From Candidatus Tepidiaquacellales bacterium OLB4/UTCHB1 (GTDB lineage: Bacteria > Bacteroidota > Ignavibacteria > Tepidaquicellales > Tepidaquicellaceae), in assembly GCA_002050165.1 (NCBI GenBank), contig MWSW01000018.1:101874-165873 (forward strand): 64,000 nucleotides of DNA, written 5' to 3'. Within the stretch, counting starts at the first letter, position 1. Each line of letters begins with the position of its first letter. The position numbers and the translations under genes are program-made. Shown one piece after another: positions 17,237-25,452 of this stretch. The notes under the pieces are model-generated. The model did no database searches. It saw only the letters and a list, made by a program, of their open reading frames with translations, and was not told where the DNA came from.

Positions 17237-18841
17237 ATGAATTCAGTTTTCACGAAAACATTTCATTCTTTTTTTTCAGTTTTAATATTTTCATTTGCTG
17301 TACACGCTCAACATGGTGTAAGCCCGGAATGGGGAAGTGAAATTCAAATTCCAAAAGTGAACAGCAATTACTCGCAAAGAGGAGTATTATTCAACAATAT
17401 TGTTTGTGCAAATACCGGCAGGATTTTCTTACACACTGTTGAGCTTGATACATCTATAAATCCACCTCAGGGAATTATTAAAGGAGTTTACATTTATTAC
17501 TCGGATAACGGTGGTTTAACTTGGTCAATTCCTGTAGAGTTTACACCTGTAAAGCTGACTGTAGGATCATCTCCGCCCAAAATTGCAATTTCCGGAGATG
17601 GCAGTGTCCACTTTTTCTGGACAGCACTTGCTCCGGCTGCGCTATTTTATTCACGTTACGATTACAACTTAAATCTGGTTGTAGACACTATCCGCATAGC
17701 AAATAAAGTCAATTTTGAACAATGGGCAACGCACCTTACAATTGACAGACGTAACAGGCTGCATGCAATCTGGCACGAAGGGAATACTAATAATAATAAT
17801 GTTGCTGAGGTTTACTATTCCAATTCTTCTGATAATGGGTTAACATGGCGACAGGCGGAGAGATTAAGCGCAGAGGACGGAAAACATTCTGCATTTCCAC
17901 GTGTTCAGCTCGACGCAGCAAGCGGTGATACGATCGCAATCGCATGGCGTAATGAAGTTACGGCTAACAACTGGGATGTACAGATGAGAATCAGCACAAA
18001 TTTCGGTGCAAGCTGGAATCCGATAGATACAGTTGTGTCAGACTTGAGTTTTGATTCAGACCCGGATGTCTTGATAGATAATTACGGGAGAATACATTTA
18101 TTTTATCATCAGTATCCCGTTGTGAATCCGTTTTATGGTGCGAATGTCAGATATGGCTATTCTGACAATCTCGGACAGACGTGGATACCGGCAACTTTCT
18201 ATCAGATGACAGAAACCGGAATGAGAAGTCATCTCGTTGAAGGGACTAGATATGATATTACCCGGAATATTCTTTGGACTTTCTGGAAAGATGAAAGAGA
18301 TTTCATGAATGGTCAGCACCGCGCTGATATGATGTGCAGTTATTCAACTGACCGTGGGGAAAACTGGTCATCGCCCGAGTGGGTAACCGATAAAGATAGT
18401 TTTACAATAGCATACAAAGCAGCGACTTTAACGCACGATGGGGGCATTGCGGTGAATTATGAAGTATCAAGCAGTGTCAACGGATTAGGGCTGGTTCAGG
18501 TGTATTTCAGAAAGAGAAACTCACCTTTGGGTGTTAATCCGATTAGTACAACCTTGCCATGTAATTTTGTTCTAAACCAAAATTATCCAAATCCATTCAA
18601 TCCTTATACAAAGGTTCGTTTTTCAATTCCCGGCATAAGAGGATTATCCGAAACACAAAGTGTACAATTAAAAGTTTACAATATACTCGGAAAAGAAGTA
18701 GCAACGCTTGTAAATGGACAACTGAATCCAGGTACGTATGAAGCAGATTTCAATGGAAATGGATTGTCGGGCGGCGTGTATTTCTATCAATTAACTGCCG
18801 GCAGGTTTACAGATACGAGAAAAATGATTTTGACAAAGTAA
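17237..18841 (+). CDS. Type IX-secreted protein with five Asp-boxes (sialidase-like propeller)
   Basis: A 534-residue secreted protein. The signal peptide is about 1-25 (ending VHAQ). Five Asp-box motifs of the form SxDxGxTW lie at 89-96, 187-194, 253-260, 309-316 and 370-377. They match the turns of a sialidase/BNR-type beta-propeller. From about residue 438 it has a type IX sorting domain with NQNYPNPFNPYTKVRFSIP and YFYQLTAGRFTDTRKMILTK. Asp-boxes mark the fold and not the activity. I cannot identify the arginine triad of true sialidases, so it may be a glycan-binding or structural propeller. It is convergent with the next gene. Confidence 0.85.
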   Translation: MNSVFTKTFHSFFSVLIFSFAVHAQHGVSPEWGSEIQIPKVNSNYSQRGVLFNNIVCANTGRIFLHTVELDTSINPPQGIIKGVYIYYSDNGGLTWSIPVEFTPVKLTVGSSPPKIAISGDGSVHFFWTALAPAALFYSRYDYNLNLVVDTIRIANKVNFEQWATHLTIDRRNRLHAIWHEGNTNNNNVAEVYYSNSSDNGLTWRQAERLSAEDGKHSAFPRVQLDAASGDTIAIAWRNEVTANNWDVQMRISTNFGASWNPIDTVVSDLSFDSDPDVLIDNYGRIHLFYHQYPVVNPFYGANVRYGYSDNLGQTWIPATFYQMTETGMRSHLVEGTRYDITRNILWTFWKDERDFMNGQHRADMMCSYSTDRGENWSSPEWVTDKDSFTIAYKAATLTHDGGIAVNYEVSSSVNGLGLVQVYFRKRNSPLGVNPISTTLPCNFVLNQNYPNPFNPYTKVRFSIPGIRGLSETQSVQLKVYNILGKEVATLVNGQLNPGTYEADFNGNGLSGGVYFYQLTAGRFTDTRKMILTK

Positions 18842-18857
18842 ACCTCCCAAGGTTTAC
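18838..18857. terminator. Hairpin at a convergent gene junction
   Basis: A perfect 8-bp stem (GTAAACCT with AGGTTTAC) closes a 4-base loop. It includes the stop codon of the plus-strand gene and ends 1 base before the stop of the minus-strand gene. Neither side has a long T tract, so it may end transcription weakly from both directions or mainly protect 3' ends. Confidence 0.45.
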
Positions 18858-18858
18858 G

Positions 18859-19308
18859 TTATTCCTTAAAACACTCCACTAGAAATCTGTATTGGTTCCA
18901 GAATAAAATTACTCTGATCTCATCAGATTTCCATTCCCTGTAGAAGTACGTTTTACCGTCTTCAATTGATTTAAGAAAAGCATCCCATTGAAGATTGAGA
19001 CCTTTTACATCCTCAGCGATGTAATCCTTATTGATGATAGGTTCGCCCAGAGTTGAGTTAATTTCAAATTCGACCCGTTTGAAAATCTCCTGTGTTGGTG
19101 ATGAAGCGTAAAATATATATCCGAGATCAGGTATCAAAATTATTTCAGAAAATGGATAAACCGATTCACTTCTTATATACAAGTTGTCTGTTTGTTCCCA
19201 ATCGGATTTAACTTTTGTATCCTGAATATCAATATTAAAAAGAACCTGAGAATAAAGCTGGCCCAGGTTTAAAGTTAGGAATAGAATTAAAAGAAAAGAT
19301 AGCTTCAT
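18859..19308 (-). CDS. Unknown secreted protein, 149 residues
   Basis: Not recognised. A clear signal peptide (about 1-20, KLSFLLILFLTLNLGQLYSQ) precedes a mature domain of about 129 residues. That domain is rich in acidic and aromatic residues, for example SDWEQTDNLYIRSES, GLNLQWDAFLKSIEDGKTYF and ILFWNQYRFLVE. It has no lipobox cysteine and no type IX sorting domain, so a periplasmic location is likely. It is a single gene, divergent from rimP. Confidence 0.7.
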   Translation of the reverse strand: MKLSFLLILFLTLNLGQLYSQVLFNIDIQDTKVKSDWEQTDNLYIRSESVYPFSEIILIPDLGYIFYASSPTQEIFKRVEFEINSTLGEPIINKDYIAEDVKGLNLQWDAFLKSIEDGKTYFYREWKSDEIRVILFWNQYRFLVECFKE

Positions 19309-19323
19309 ATATAAATAAGTAGC

Positions 19324-19354
19324 TTGTATTTAAAAACTATCATCGCTAACTTTG
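19324..19354 (+). promoter_or_regulatory. Promoter of the rimP-nusA-infB operon
   Basis: TTG at 19324-19326, a 20-base spacer and an exact TAnnTTTG element (TAACTTTG, 19347-19354). The predicted start near 19361 would give a leader of about 50 bases containing a terminator-like hairpin before rimP. Confidence 0.7.
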
Positions 19355-19378
19355 TACGATAATATGAATCAAGTTGCG

Positions 19379-19406
19379 GTGGGTTGCCAAAACCCACTTT
19401 TTTTTT
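19379..19406 (+). terminator. Terminator-like attenuator in the rimP leader
   Basis: A perfect 7-bp stem (GTGGGTT 19379-19385 with AACCCAC 19391-19397) is followed by nine T (19398-19406). It ends 7 bases before the rimP ATG. The gene upstream is on the other strand, so this hairpin can only act on the operon's own leader transcript. Confidence 0.75.
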
Positions 19407-19413
19407 ATAAACC

Positions 19414-19884
19414 ATGCAGGAAAAATTAGCCGGATTAATAAACCAGCTTTTAAAAGAAACTAAATATACTCTTATTGATTTAGTAATACGAGGAGAAAAG
19501 AGATCAAAGGTATTGGAAGTGTATGTTGATTCTGTTAAAGATATGGATTTAGAAATGCTCGGTTCCTTAAATTACAAACTGAACGAACTTGTTGAATCTG
19601 ATTCATCGTTGGATTTCTCACGAGTATTGGTTTCATCGCCGGGTGTTGACAGACCATTCAGATTCTCCTGGCAACTTGTTAAACATATCGGCAGGACGCT
19701 TGAAATTGAAACTTGTGACGGGGAAATATTTTTCGGTAAGTTAACAAATGTATCCAACGAATCAGAATTGAAGCTTGAAGAATTTAAACCTGGGAAGAAA
19801 CAAATATTAAAAAGTACTGGTAAATATCGGGCAATAAAGTTTTCTGATATTAAAAAGTCAAAAGTTTTAATAAGTTTTAAATAA
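19414..19884 (+). CDS. rimP: Ribosome maturation factor RimP
   Basis: Helps assemble the 30S subunit. The 156-residue protein has the two-domain RimP plan: an N-terminal alpha/beta domain with a DLVIRGEKRSKVLEVYVDS strand-turn and LVSSPGVDRPFRFSWQLVKHIGR, then a small SH3-like barrel (about 100-155, ending in KFSDIKKSKVLISF). It is the first gene of the operon with nusA, infB, rbfA and truB, the usual bacterial order, and 12 bases precede nusA. Confidence 0.95.
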   Translation: MQEKLAGLINQLLKETKYTLIDLVIRGEKRSKVLEVYVDSVKDMDLEMLGSLNYKLNELVESDSSLDFSRVLVSSPGVDRPFRFSWQLVKHIGRTLEIETCDGEIFFGKLTNVSNESELKLEEFKPGKKQILKSTGKYRAIKFSDIKKSKVLISFK

Positions 19885-19896
19885 TAATTTAAAAAA

Positions 19897-21240
19897 ATGC
19901 GATCGGACATTTTTGATGCGTTTTCGCTAATGGCGAAAGAAAAAAATATTGATAGATATATTCTCGAAGGAGTAATTAAAGAAGCCTTCCAAAAGATGAT
20001 GGAAAAGAGATTTGGCGAAGAAGCTGAGATAGAGATTAACGTAAATATGGAGCGTGGAAGTATTGAGATTTTCCTTATGAAATCAGTAGTTGAAATGGTT
20101 GAAGATCCTGACCGTGAAATCAGTATTGAGGAAGTTAAAAAGCTCGGTGAGGAAGATCTGGAAGTCGGCGATGAATATGCTGAATTAATTCCCATTGATG
20201 ATATAGGGAGAAGATTAGTTTTGAATCTGAAACAGACTTTGAATCAAAAGATACGGGAAATTGAGAAAGAGACAATATTTAAAAAGTATAACGAACTTAT
20301 TGGCGAAGTTATAGTTTCCGAAATTTATCAGATAAAACCAACGCTGATAATTCTAATGAACGAAGGCAATGAAGTATTATTCCCTTATTCGGAGCAAATA
20401 CCAAAGGAGAAATACCGAAAAGGTGATACAATCCGTGCGATAGTAAAAAGTGTGGAAAAGAAATCATCCGGTTTACCAACAGTAATTGCATCAAGGGCGG
20501 CAGATCAGTTCCTTTATAAACTATTCGAGTTGGAAATACCGGAAATTTACGACGGAATAATAGAAATAAAGAAAATCGCACGTGAACCCGGGGAAAGGGC
20601 AAAAGTTGCGGTAATTTCAAACGATGACAGGATTGATGCCGTTGGTGCATGTGTCGGAATGAAAGGTATAAGAATCCACTCGATTGTCAGAGAATTAAGC
20701 AATGAAAATATTGATGTGATTAATTATTCCGATGATCCGGTGAATTATATTGCCAGAGCGCTCGCACCTGCGAAAATTGACGATATCTACATTGATGTAG
20801 AGGGTAAAATTGCTAAAATTGAGGCGCAAAGCGATCAACTCAGCCTTATAATCGGCCGCAACGGACAGAACATAAAACTTGCTTCCGCTCTTACAGGTTA
20901 TCAACTTGAAATTATAAAATATGAAACAGCGGATGAAAGCAAAGAGGAAGAGGATGAGACAGAATTTGAAAATGTCTATGATGACGAAGACAACGAAATA
21001 GCATATGATGAATCGGATGTTGATGATGGAGAGGAATCCGATAATGAAGAGAATAGGGAAGACGATTATGATGATGAAGACAATGACGAAGGCGAAATCC
21101 AATCAGACGAAAATGAAATTGAAGAAGGGAATGACAGAGAATCAAACGTTAACGAAGAAAGTTCGGTACAGGATGAAGCGGATGATGAGGGACAGGACAA
21201 ACAAACTGAAGATACAGGAAAAGGGGAAAACAAAAGTTAG
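19897..21240 (+). CDS. nusA: Transcription termination/antitermination factor NusA
   Basis: Binds RNA polymerase and nascent RNA to control pausing, termination and antitermination. The order is an N-terminal polymerase-binding domain (about 1-130), an S1 domain (about 135-200, around IGEVIVSEIY and GDTIRAIVKSVE), then KH1 and KH2 (about 225-345, with VGACVGMKGIRIHSIVRELSNE and IIGRNGQNIKLAS). The last 100 residues are a very acidic, disordered tail of D and E. The C-terminal AR repeats of E. coli NusA are absent, as in many bacteria. Confidence 0.97.
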   Translation: MRSDIFDAFSLMAKEKNIDRYILEGVIKEAFQKMMEKRFGEEAEIEINVNMERGSIEIFLMKSVVEMVEDPDREISIEEVKKLGEEDLEVGDEYAELIPIDDIGRRLVLNLKQTLNQKIREIEKETIFKKYNELIGEVIVSEIYQIKPTLIILMNEGNEVLFPYSEQIPKEKYRKGDTIRAIVKSVEKKSSGLPTVIASRAADQFLYKLFELEIPEIYDGIIEIKKIAREPGERAKVAVISNDDRIDAVGACVGMKGIRIHSIVRELSNENIDVINYSDDPVNYIARALAPAKIDDIYIDVEGKIAKIEAQSDQLSLIIGRNGQNIKLASALTGYQLEIIKYETADESKEEEDETEFENVYDDEDNEIAYDESDVDDGEESDNEENREDDYDDEDNDEGEIQSDENEIEEGNDRESNVNEESSVQDEADDEGQDKQTEDTGKGENKS

Positions 21241-21301
21241 TTTATTTCTACTAAGAAGGCCCCGGCAAATTTTATAATTTTTCAAAGGGAATTAAACTTT
21301 A

Positions 21302-24097
21302 ATGCCATTGAATCTTTCAGACGAAAAGGTTACACCGGTAAAAATCGTTAAACATCTAAAGTTATCTGTAGGGGATATTCTTGAATTTTTAAAGAAAGAA
21401 TATCCTGATGAAAATATTACGCGAAATACAAAATTAGATACAGAAAAACAGAACAAAATATTTAAGAGATTTGAGAAGGAGCAAAAGGAAAAAGAAAAAG
21501 CTCACGGTAAACTTGATGAACTTTCAAAAGCGACCTCAATAACGTTCAAAGAAGTAACTCAGAAGCGCGAACAAGAGGAAGAAATTAAAAAGCAAGAAGA
21601 GGAAAGGAAAAAGCAGGAAGAAGAAGAAAGGAAGCGACTTAAGGAAGCCCAGAGAATTGAAGCTGAAAAAGCTTTGCAGCAAGAGATCATCATGAAGGGG
21701 ATTGAAGATAAACGTCGGGAAGAAGAGGCAAAAAAACAAAGAGAAATTGATAAGGCGATAGAAAAGCGAAAGGAAATTATAAAAACCGAGAAGAAGAGAA
21801 AGAGCGAAGCAAAGAAAAACATTACGGAGAAAAAACAGCGTACAATTGATAGACAAAAAATACATAAAGGTACGGAGAGGGTTCAAAATACTGAACCACG
21901 GGTTAAACAAGTTGTTAAAAAAGACTTTCCGGTTAAAGCCGACAAGCAAAAGCCCGGGCAAACTGAGAAGAAAAGTAAATTTGTAAAATATACAGTAAGT
22001 GCCGACCGAAGCCAAACCCAGAACGGAAAAAAGAAATCTCCGTACAAAAAAGGAATTGAAAAAGCGCGAACAGTTTCTGCACCTTCCCATAAATTTGGTA
22101 AAGAACTTCCGAGAAAAGACGATCTTTCTAAAGAAAAATTCAAACGCCCTAAGAGTTCAAAATCACCAAAGTCTAAAGAATATTCTCAAAAAGAGATTGA
22201 AGATGCAATAAGGGAAACCTTCTCAAAAATTGAAGAACAAGGAAAAAGTTCATCTGCACGTTCCTTAATTCGCAAGAAGAAGAAGAAAGAACGATTAGAA
22301 AAAGAAATAATTCAACAGGAACAAAAGGAACAGACAAAAAATATTCTTAAAGTAACCGAATTCATTTCCACGTCAGATCTTGCAAACCTGATGAGCGTTG
22401 ACGTTACCGAACTTATCAAAAAGTGCTTCTCGTTAGGGATGATGGTTTCAATTAATCAGCGCCTCGACAAGGATCTCATTATTTTGTTAGCTGATGAAAT
22501 GGGATTCAAAGTCGAGTTCCAGACTGAATATGAGGAAGACCTGCTCGTGGATGAACCGGATGACCCGGAGTTAATGGTAGATCGACCGCCGGTAGTAACT
22601 GTTATGGGGCACGTTGACCATGGAAAGACTTCATTACTAGATAATATCAGGAAAACAAATGTAGTTGCCGGTGAAGCCGGTGGAATAACCCAACACATCG
22701 GAGCTTACACGGTTACGATTAATAACAATAAAAAAATAACGTTTTTAGATACTCCCGGTCACGAAGCTTTCACCTCAATGCGGGCGCGTGGCGGACAAGC
22801 CGCGGATATTGTAGTGCTCGTAGTTGCAGCGGATGACAGCGTTATGCCTCAGACAGTTGAAGCAATCAATCATGCGCTTGCAGCAAATGTTCCGATCGTA
22901 GTAGCAATAAATAAAATTGATAAACCGGGCGCCTCTCCCGAAAAGATTAAGCAACAATTATCAGAGCGTGGAATACTTGTTGAAGATTGGGGCGGTAAAT
23001 ATCAATCAGTTGAAATTTCCGCCAAAATGGGAATGAATCTCGAATCGTTGCTTGAAAAGATTCTACTCGAAGCTGAGATGCAACAGTTGAAAGCCAATCC
23101 GAGTAGTAAAGCACGTGGGATTGTACTTGAGGCTAAACTTGACAAGGGGAAAGGAATCGTTGCATCGTTGCTCGTGCAAAAAGGGACGCTTAATGTGGGT
23201 GATGTTTTCATTTGCGGGGTTTATTCCGGTAAAATTAAAGCTATGTTTGACGAGCGCGAGCATAAAATTGAATCCGCCGGTCCGTCTCAGGCAGTTCAGG
23301 TGCTTGGTTTCGATGGCATGCCACAGGCAGGCGATACTTTTATTGAAATGGACTCTGAACGGAATGCAAAGGAAATTGCAATAAAAAGGCAACAGCTCAA
23401 GCGGGAACAGGATTTCAGACAAATAAAATTTATTACGCTTGATGATATCTCAATGCAAATTAAAGAGGGTAAACAGGTTGAGTTGAATATTATTCTGAAA
23501 GCTGATACTGACGGTTCAGCCGAGGCGCTTGCTGATTCTCTCCTGAAGCTTTCAACCCCGGAAGCAAAAGTGAGGGTAATTCATAAAGCGGTTGGACAAA
23601 TCAGCGAGTCGGATATCATACTTGCCGAAGCTTCAAATGCGATTATTATCGGATTTAATATCAGGCCGAACCTCAATGCAAGAAAGCTTGCGGAAAGTAA
23701 GAATATTGATATTCGCTTACACAATATTATCTATAACCTTATTGAGGAAATCAGGAATGCATTGGAAGGTTTGCTTGCCCCAGAGATTCAGGAAAAAGTT
23801 AAATGCACAATTGAAGTGAGAGAAGTATTTAAGGTACCGAAAATAGGAAACATTGCCGGATGTTACGTGCAGGAGGGTAAAGTTACAAGAAATACGAAAG
23901 TTCGATTATTGCGAGACGGGTTTGTAATTTTCGATGGAAATATTTCTTCGCTGAAAAGAATTAAAGACGATGTAAGAGAAGTTGATCAGGGTTACGAATG
24001 TGGAATTGGTCTTGAAAATTACAACGATATTAAGATAGGTGATGTAATTGAAGGTTATGAAAAACTTGAAGTGAAAAGAAAACTTACATCTGCTTAA
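21302..24097 (+). CDS. infB: Translation initiation factor IF-2
   Basis: GTPase that places initiator tRNA on the 30S subunit. The 931-residue protein starts with a small IF2N domain (about 1-55, VKIVKHLKLSVGDILEFLKKE), followed by a long, highly charged K/E-rich linker (about 60-350) and a second IF2N-like part (about 350-400). The G domain (from about 430) has GHVDHGKTS, DTPGHEAF and NKIDKPGA. Domains II to IV follow with the fMet-tRNA-binding C-terminus. A 61-base gap follows nusA; rbfA begins 3 bases after the stop. Confidence 0.98.
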   Translation: MPLNLSDEKVTPVKIVKHLKLSVGDILEFLKKEYPDENITRNTKLDTEKQNKIFKRFEKEQKEKEKAHGKLDELSKATSITFKEVTQKREQEEEIKKQEEERKKQEEEERKRLKEAQRIEAEKALQQEIIMKGIEDKRREEEAKKQREIDKAIEKRKEIIKTEKKRKSEAKKNITEKKQRTIDRQKIHKGTERVQNTEPRVKQVVKKDFPVKADKQKPGQTEKKSKFVKYTVSADRSQTQNGKKKSPYKKGIEKARTVSAPSHKFGKELPRKDDLSKEKFKRPKSSKSPKSKEYSQKEIEDAIRETFSKIEEQGKSSSARSLIRKKKKKERLEKEIIQQEQKEQTKNILKVTEFISTSDLANLMSVDVTELIKKCFSLGMMVSINQRLDKDLIILLADEMGFKVEFQTEYEEDLLVDEPDDPELMVDRPPVVTVMGHVDHGKTSLLDNIRKTNVVAGEAGGITQHIGAYTVTINNNKKITFLDTPGHEAFTSMRARGGQAADIVVLVVAADDSVMPQTVEAINHALAANVPIVVAINKIDKPGASPEKIKQQLSERGILVEDWGGKYQSVEISAKMGMNLESLLEKILLEAEMQQLKANPSSKARGIVLEAKLDKGKGIVASLLVQKGTLNVGDVFICGVYSGKIKAMFDEREHKIESAGPSQAVQVLGFDGMPQAGDTFIEMDSERNAKEIAIKRQQLKREQDFRQIKFITLDDISMQIKEGKQVELNIILKADTDGSAEALADSLLKLSTPEAKVRVIHKAVGQISESDIILAEASNAIIIGFNIRPNLNARKLAESKNIDIRLHNIIYNLIEEIRNALEGLLAPEIQEKVKCTIEVREVFKVPKIGNIAGCYVQEGKVTRNTKVRLLRDGFVIFDGNISSLKRIKDDVREVDQGYECGIGLENYNDIKIGDVIEGYEKLEVKRKLTSA

Positions 24098-24100
24098 ACC

Positions 24101-24439
24101 ATGTCATTACGAACTCAACGGGTTGCTGAAGAACTTAAGCATAAACTCAATTCAGTTATGGCGAAAGACCTGTCTGAATTATCAATCGGACTTGTAACAA
24201 TTACAAATGTAATGGTATCTCCGGATCTAAAAACTGCCAAGATCTATGTTACTTTTATCGGAAATAAAGAGCCGGTAGATAAATGTGTTGATAAATTGAA
24301 CGAGCGTAAAAGACACATAAGGTTTCTTCTTGCCAAAATCATCTCACTGAAATACACCCCGGACATCATTTTTTATTACGATGACACTTATGAATATGCA
24401 GACAGGATACAGAAGTTGTTAAATGACCTAAAAGGATAA
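24101..24439 (+). CDS. rbfA: 30S ribosome-binding factor RbfA
   Basis: Cold-shock and 16S rRNA maturation factor that binds the 30S neck. The 112-residue KH-like protein has RTQRVAEELKHKLNSVMAKDL, VTITNVMVSPDLKTAKIYVTFIG and the C-terminal YTPDIIFYYDDTYEYADRIQKLL, all typical of the family. It lies between infB and truB with 3- and 1-base gaps. Confidence 0.95.
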   Translation: MSLRTQRVAEELKHKLNSVMAKDLSELSIGLVTITNVMVSPDLKTAKIYVTFIGNKEPVDKCVDKLNERKRHIRFLLAKIISLKYTPDIIFYYDDTYEYADRIQKLLNDLKG

Positions 24440-24440
24440 A

Positions 24441-25142
24441 TTGGATTTATCCGTTTCAATTATACTTGCCGATAAGCCGGTCGGACTTACGAGCAACGAC
24501 GTCCTTAATATTTTCAAAAAAAAATTCGGAATTAAAAAAGCGGGGCATGCGGGTACACTCGACCCTAATGCGAGTGGATTACTTTTAATTTGTACAGGTA
24601 AGATGACTAAATTAATGGATAGGTTCATTGACCTCGATAAGGAATATATCGGCGTTATCAAACTTGGTGCAGTTACCGAAAGTTTCGATACCGAAACTCC
24701 CGTAATGAAAGTTACCGAAAATTTCCGGATTACAACGGAAGATTTAAGAGTTGCAACAGAAAAATTCAGAGGAAGTATTTCCCAAATTCCACCAATGCAC
24801 TCAGCCATAAAATTTAAAGGGAAACCGCTTTACAAATTTGCGCGTAAAGGACGAACTATTGAAAGAAAGCCAAGGGAAGTTTTCATTTCCGAATTTGAAA
24901 CTAAGCTAATCACAGGTGATGAAGTGCATTTTAGAATTTCATGCAGTAAAGGAACATACATCAGAACAATTGCAAACGACCTTGGAGCGGAACTTGGCGT
25001 TGGTGCATACCTTAAGGAGTTGAGGCGTACCCGGATAGGTAAGTTCACCGTAGAAAATTTTGATAATATTGTGCAGGAAATAAAATTTAAAGTTGTTCAT
25101 CTTGATGCGAATAGAAATGATGATGAAAAAATTTTGCCTTAA
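24441..25142 (+). CDS. truB: tRNA pseudouridine-55 synthase
   Basis: Makes pseudouridine 55 in the T loop of tRNAs. The catalytic motif HAGTLDPNASGLLLI contains D41. YKFARKGRTIERKPREV and CSKGTYIRTIANDLG are further family motifs. The start is TTG at 24441, 1 base after the rbfA stop; it gives the expected N-terminus (LSVSIILADKPVGLTSND) and has an AAAAGG-like site just upstream. At 233 residues it is at the short end of the family and lacks a C-terminal PUA extension. ribF and rpsO, which often follow, are absent. Confidence 0.95.
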   Translation: MDLSVSIILADKPVGLTSNDVLNIFKKKFGIKKAGHAGTLDPNASGLLLICTGKMTKLMDRFIDLDKEYIGVIKLGAVTESFDTETPVMKVTENFRITTEDLRVATEKFRGSISQIPPMHSAIKFKGKPLYKFARKGRTIERKPREVFISEFETKLITGDEVHFRISCSKGTYIRTIANDLGAELGVGAYLKELRRTRIGKFTVENFDNIVQEIKFKVVHLDANRNDDEKILP

Positions 25143-25179
25143 ATAGTTGCAACACTTCTGAAGATAAATTATTTATGGG

Positions 25180-25233
25180 CTCATGTTTTCGAACGCAACG
25201 AAAGTTAACTTTTGTTGTGTATAACAGTATGAG
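25180..25233. other. Two-tier hairpin between truB and tRNA-Ser
   Basis: A 54-base structure. The outer helix has 8 pairs (25180-25187 with 25226-25233), then a symmetric 5-by-5 internal loop, an inner helix of 12 pairs (25193-25204 with 25209-25220, two G-U) and a TTAA tetraloop. No T tract follows on the plus strand, so it is not a standard terminator. It could stabilise the 3' end of the truB operon, act as a Rho-related stop signal or be a small structured RNA. Confidence 0.5.
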
Positions 25234-25278
25234 TTGAAATATAAAGCGCTAAGCAAGCTTATCAAATGTGTATCTTCA

Positions 25279-25308
25279 TTGAGGGAAAAAAATAATTTTA
25301 GTATTTTG
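25279..25308 (+). promoter_or_regulatory. Probable promoter of tRNA-Ser
   Basis: TTG at 25279-25281, 20 bases, then TATTTTG at 25302-25308, one base short of the full TAnnTTTG element. It lies 12 bases before the tRNA. Confidence 0.45.
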
Positions 25309-25320
25309 TACACTTAAAAT

Positions 25321-25407
25321 AGAGAGATGGCTGAGTGGTTGAAAGCGGCGGTCTTGAAAACCGTTGAGGCGGCAACGTCTCCGGGGGTTCGAATCCCTCT
25401 CTCTCTG
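25321..25407 (+). tRNA. tRNA-Ser (TGA)
   Basis: A class II tRNA of 87 bases with acceptor AGAGAGA/TCTCTCT, anticodon loop CTTGAAA containing TGA, a long variable arm (TGAGGCGGCAACGTCTCC region) and T loop TTCGAAT. The discriminator is G and CCA is not encoded. Confidence 0.96.
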
Positions 25408-25452
25408 CTAATCACACCAGTTTTTATTTTTCCTCTAAGCAAATAAAAAAAT

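Noticed and set aside
19572-20195. Open frame of 207 codons opposite rimP and nusA
   Set aside because: It is serine-rich, crosses two real genes in antisense and shows no protein family feature.
21005-21277. Open frame of 90 codons overlapping the end of nusA in another frame
   Set aside because: It is an artefact of the acidic GAA/GAT-rich tail of nusA, which reads as Met/Lys repeats when shifted.
21536-22143. Hydrophobic minus-strand frames opposite the charged infB linker
   Set aside because: Antisense of AAA/GAA codons always reads as Phe/Leu/Ser, so the apparent membrane helices are not real.
21480-22350. Repeat-like K/E-rich stretch in infB, first seen as a possible tandem repeat
   Set aside because: There is no fixed period; it is the usual disordered linker of IF-2.
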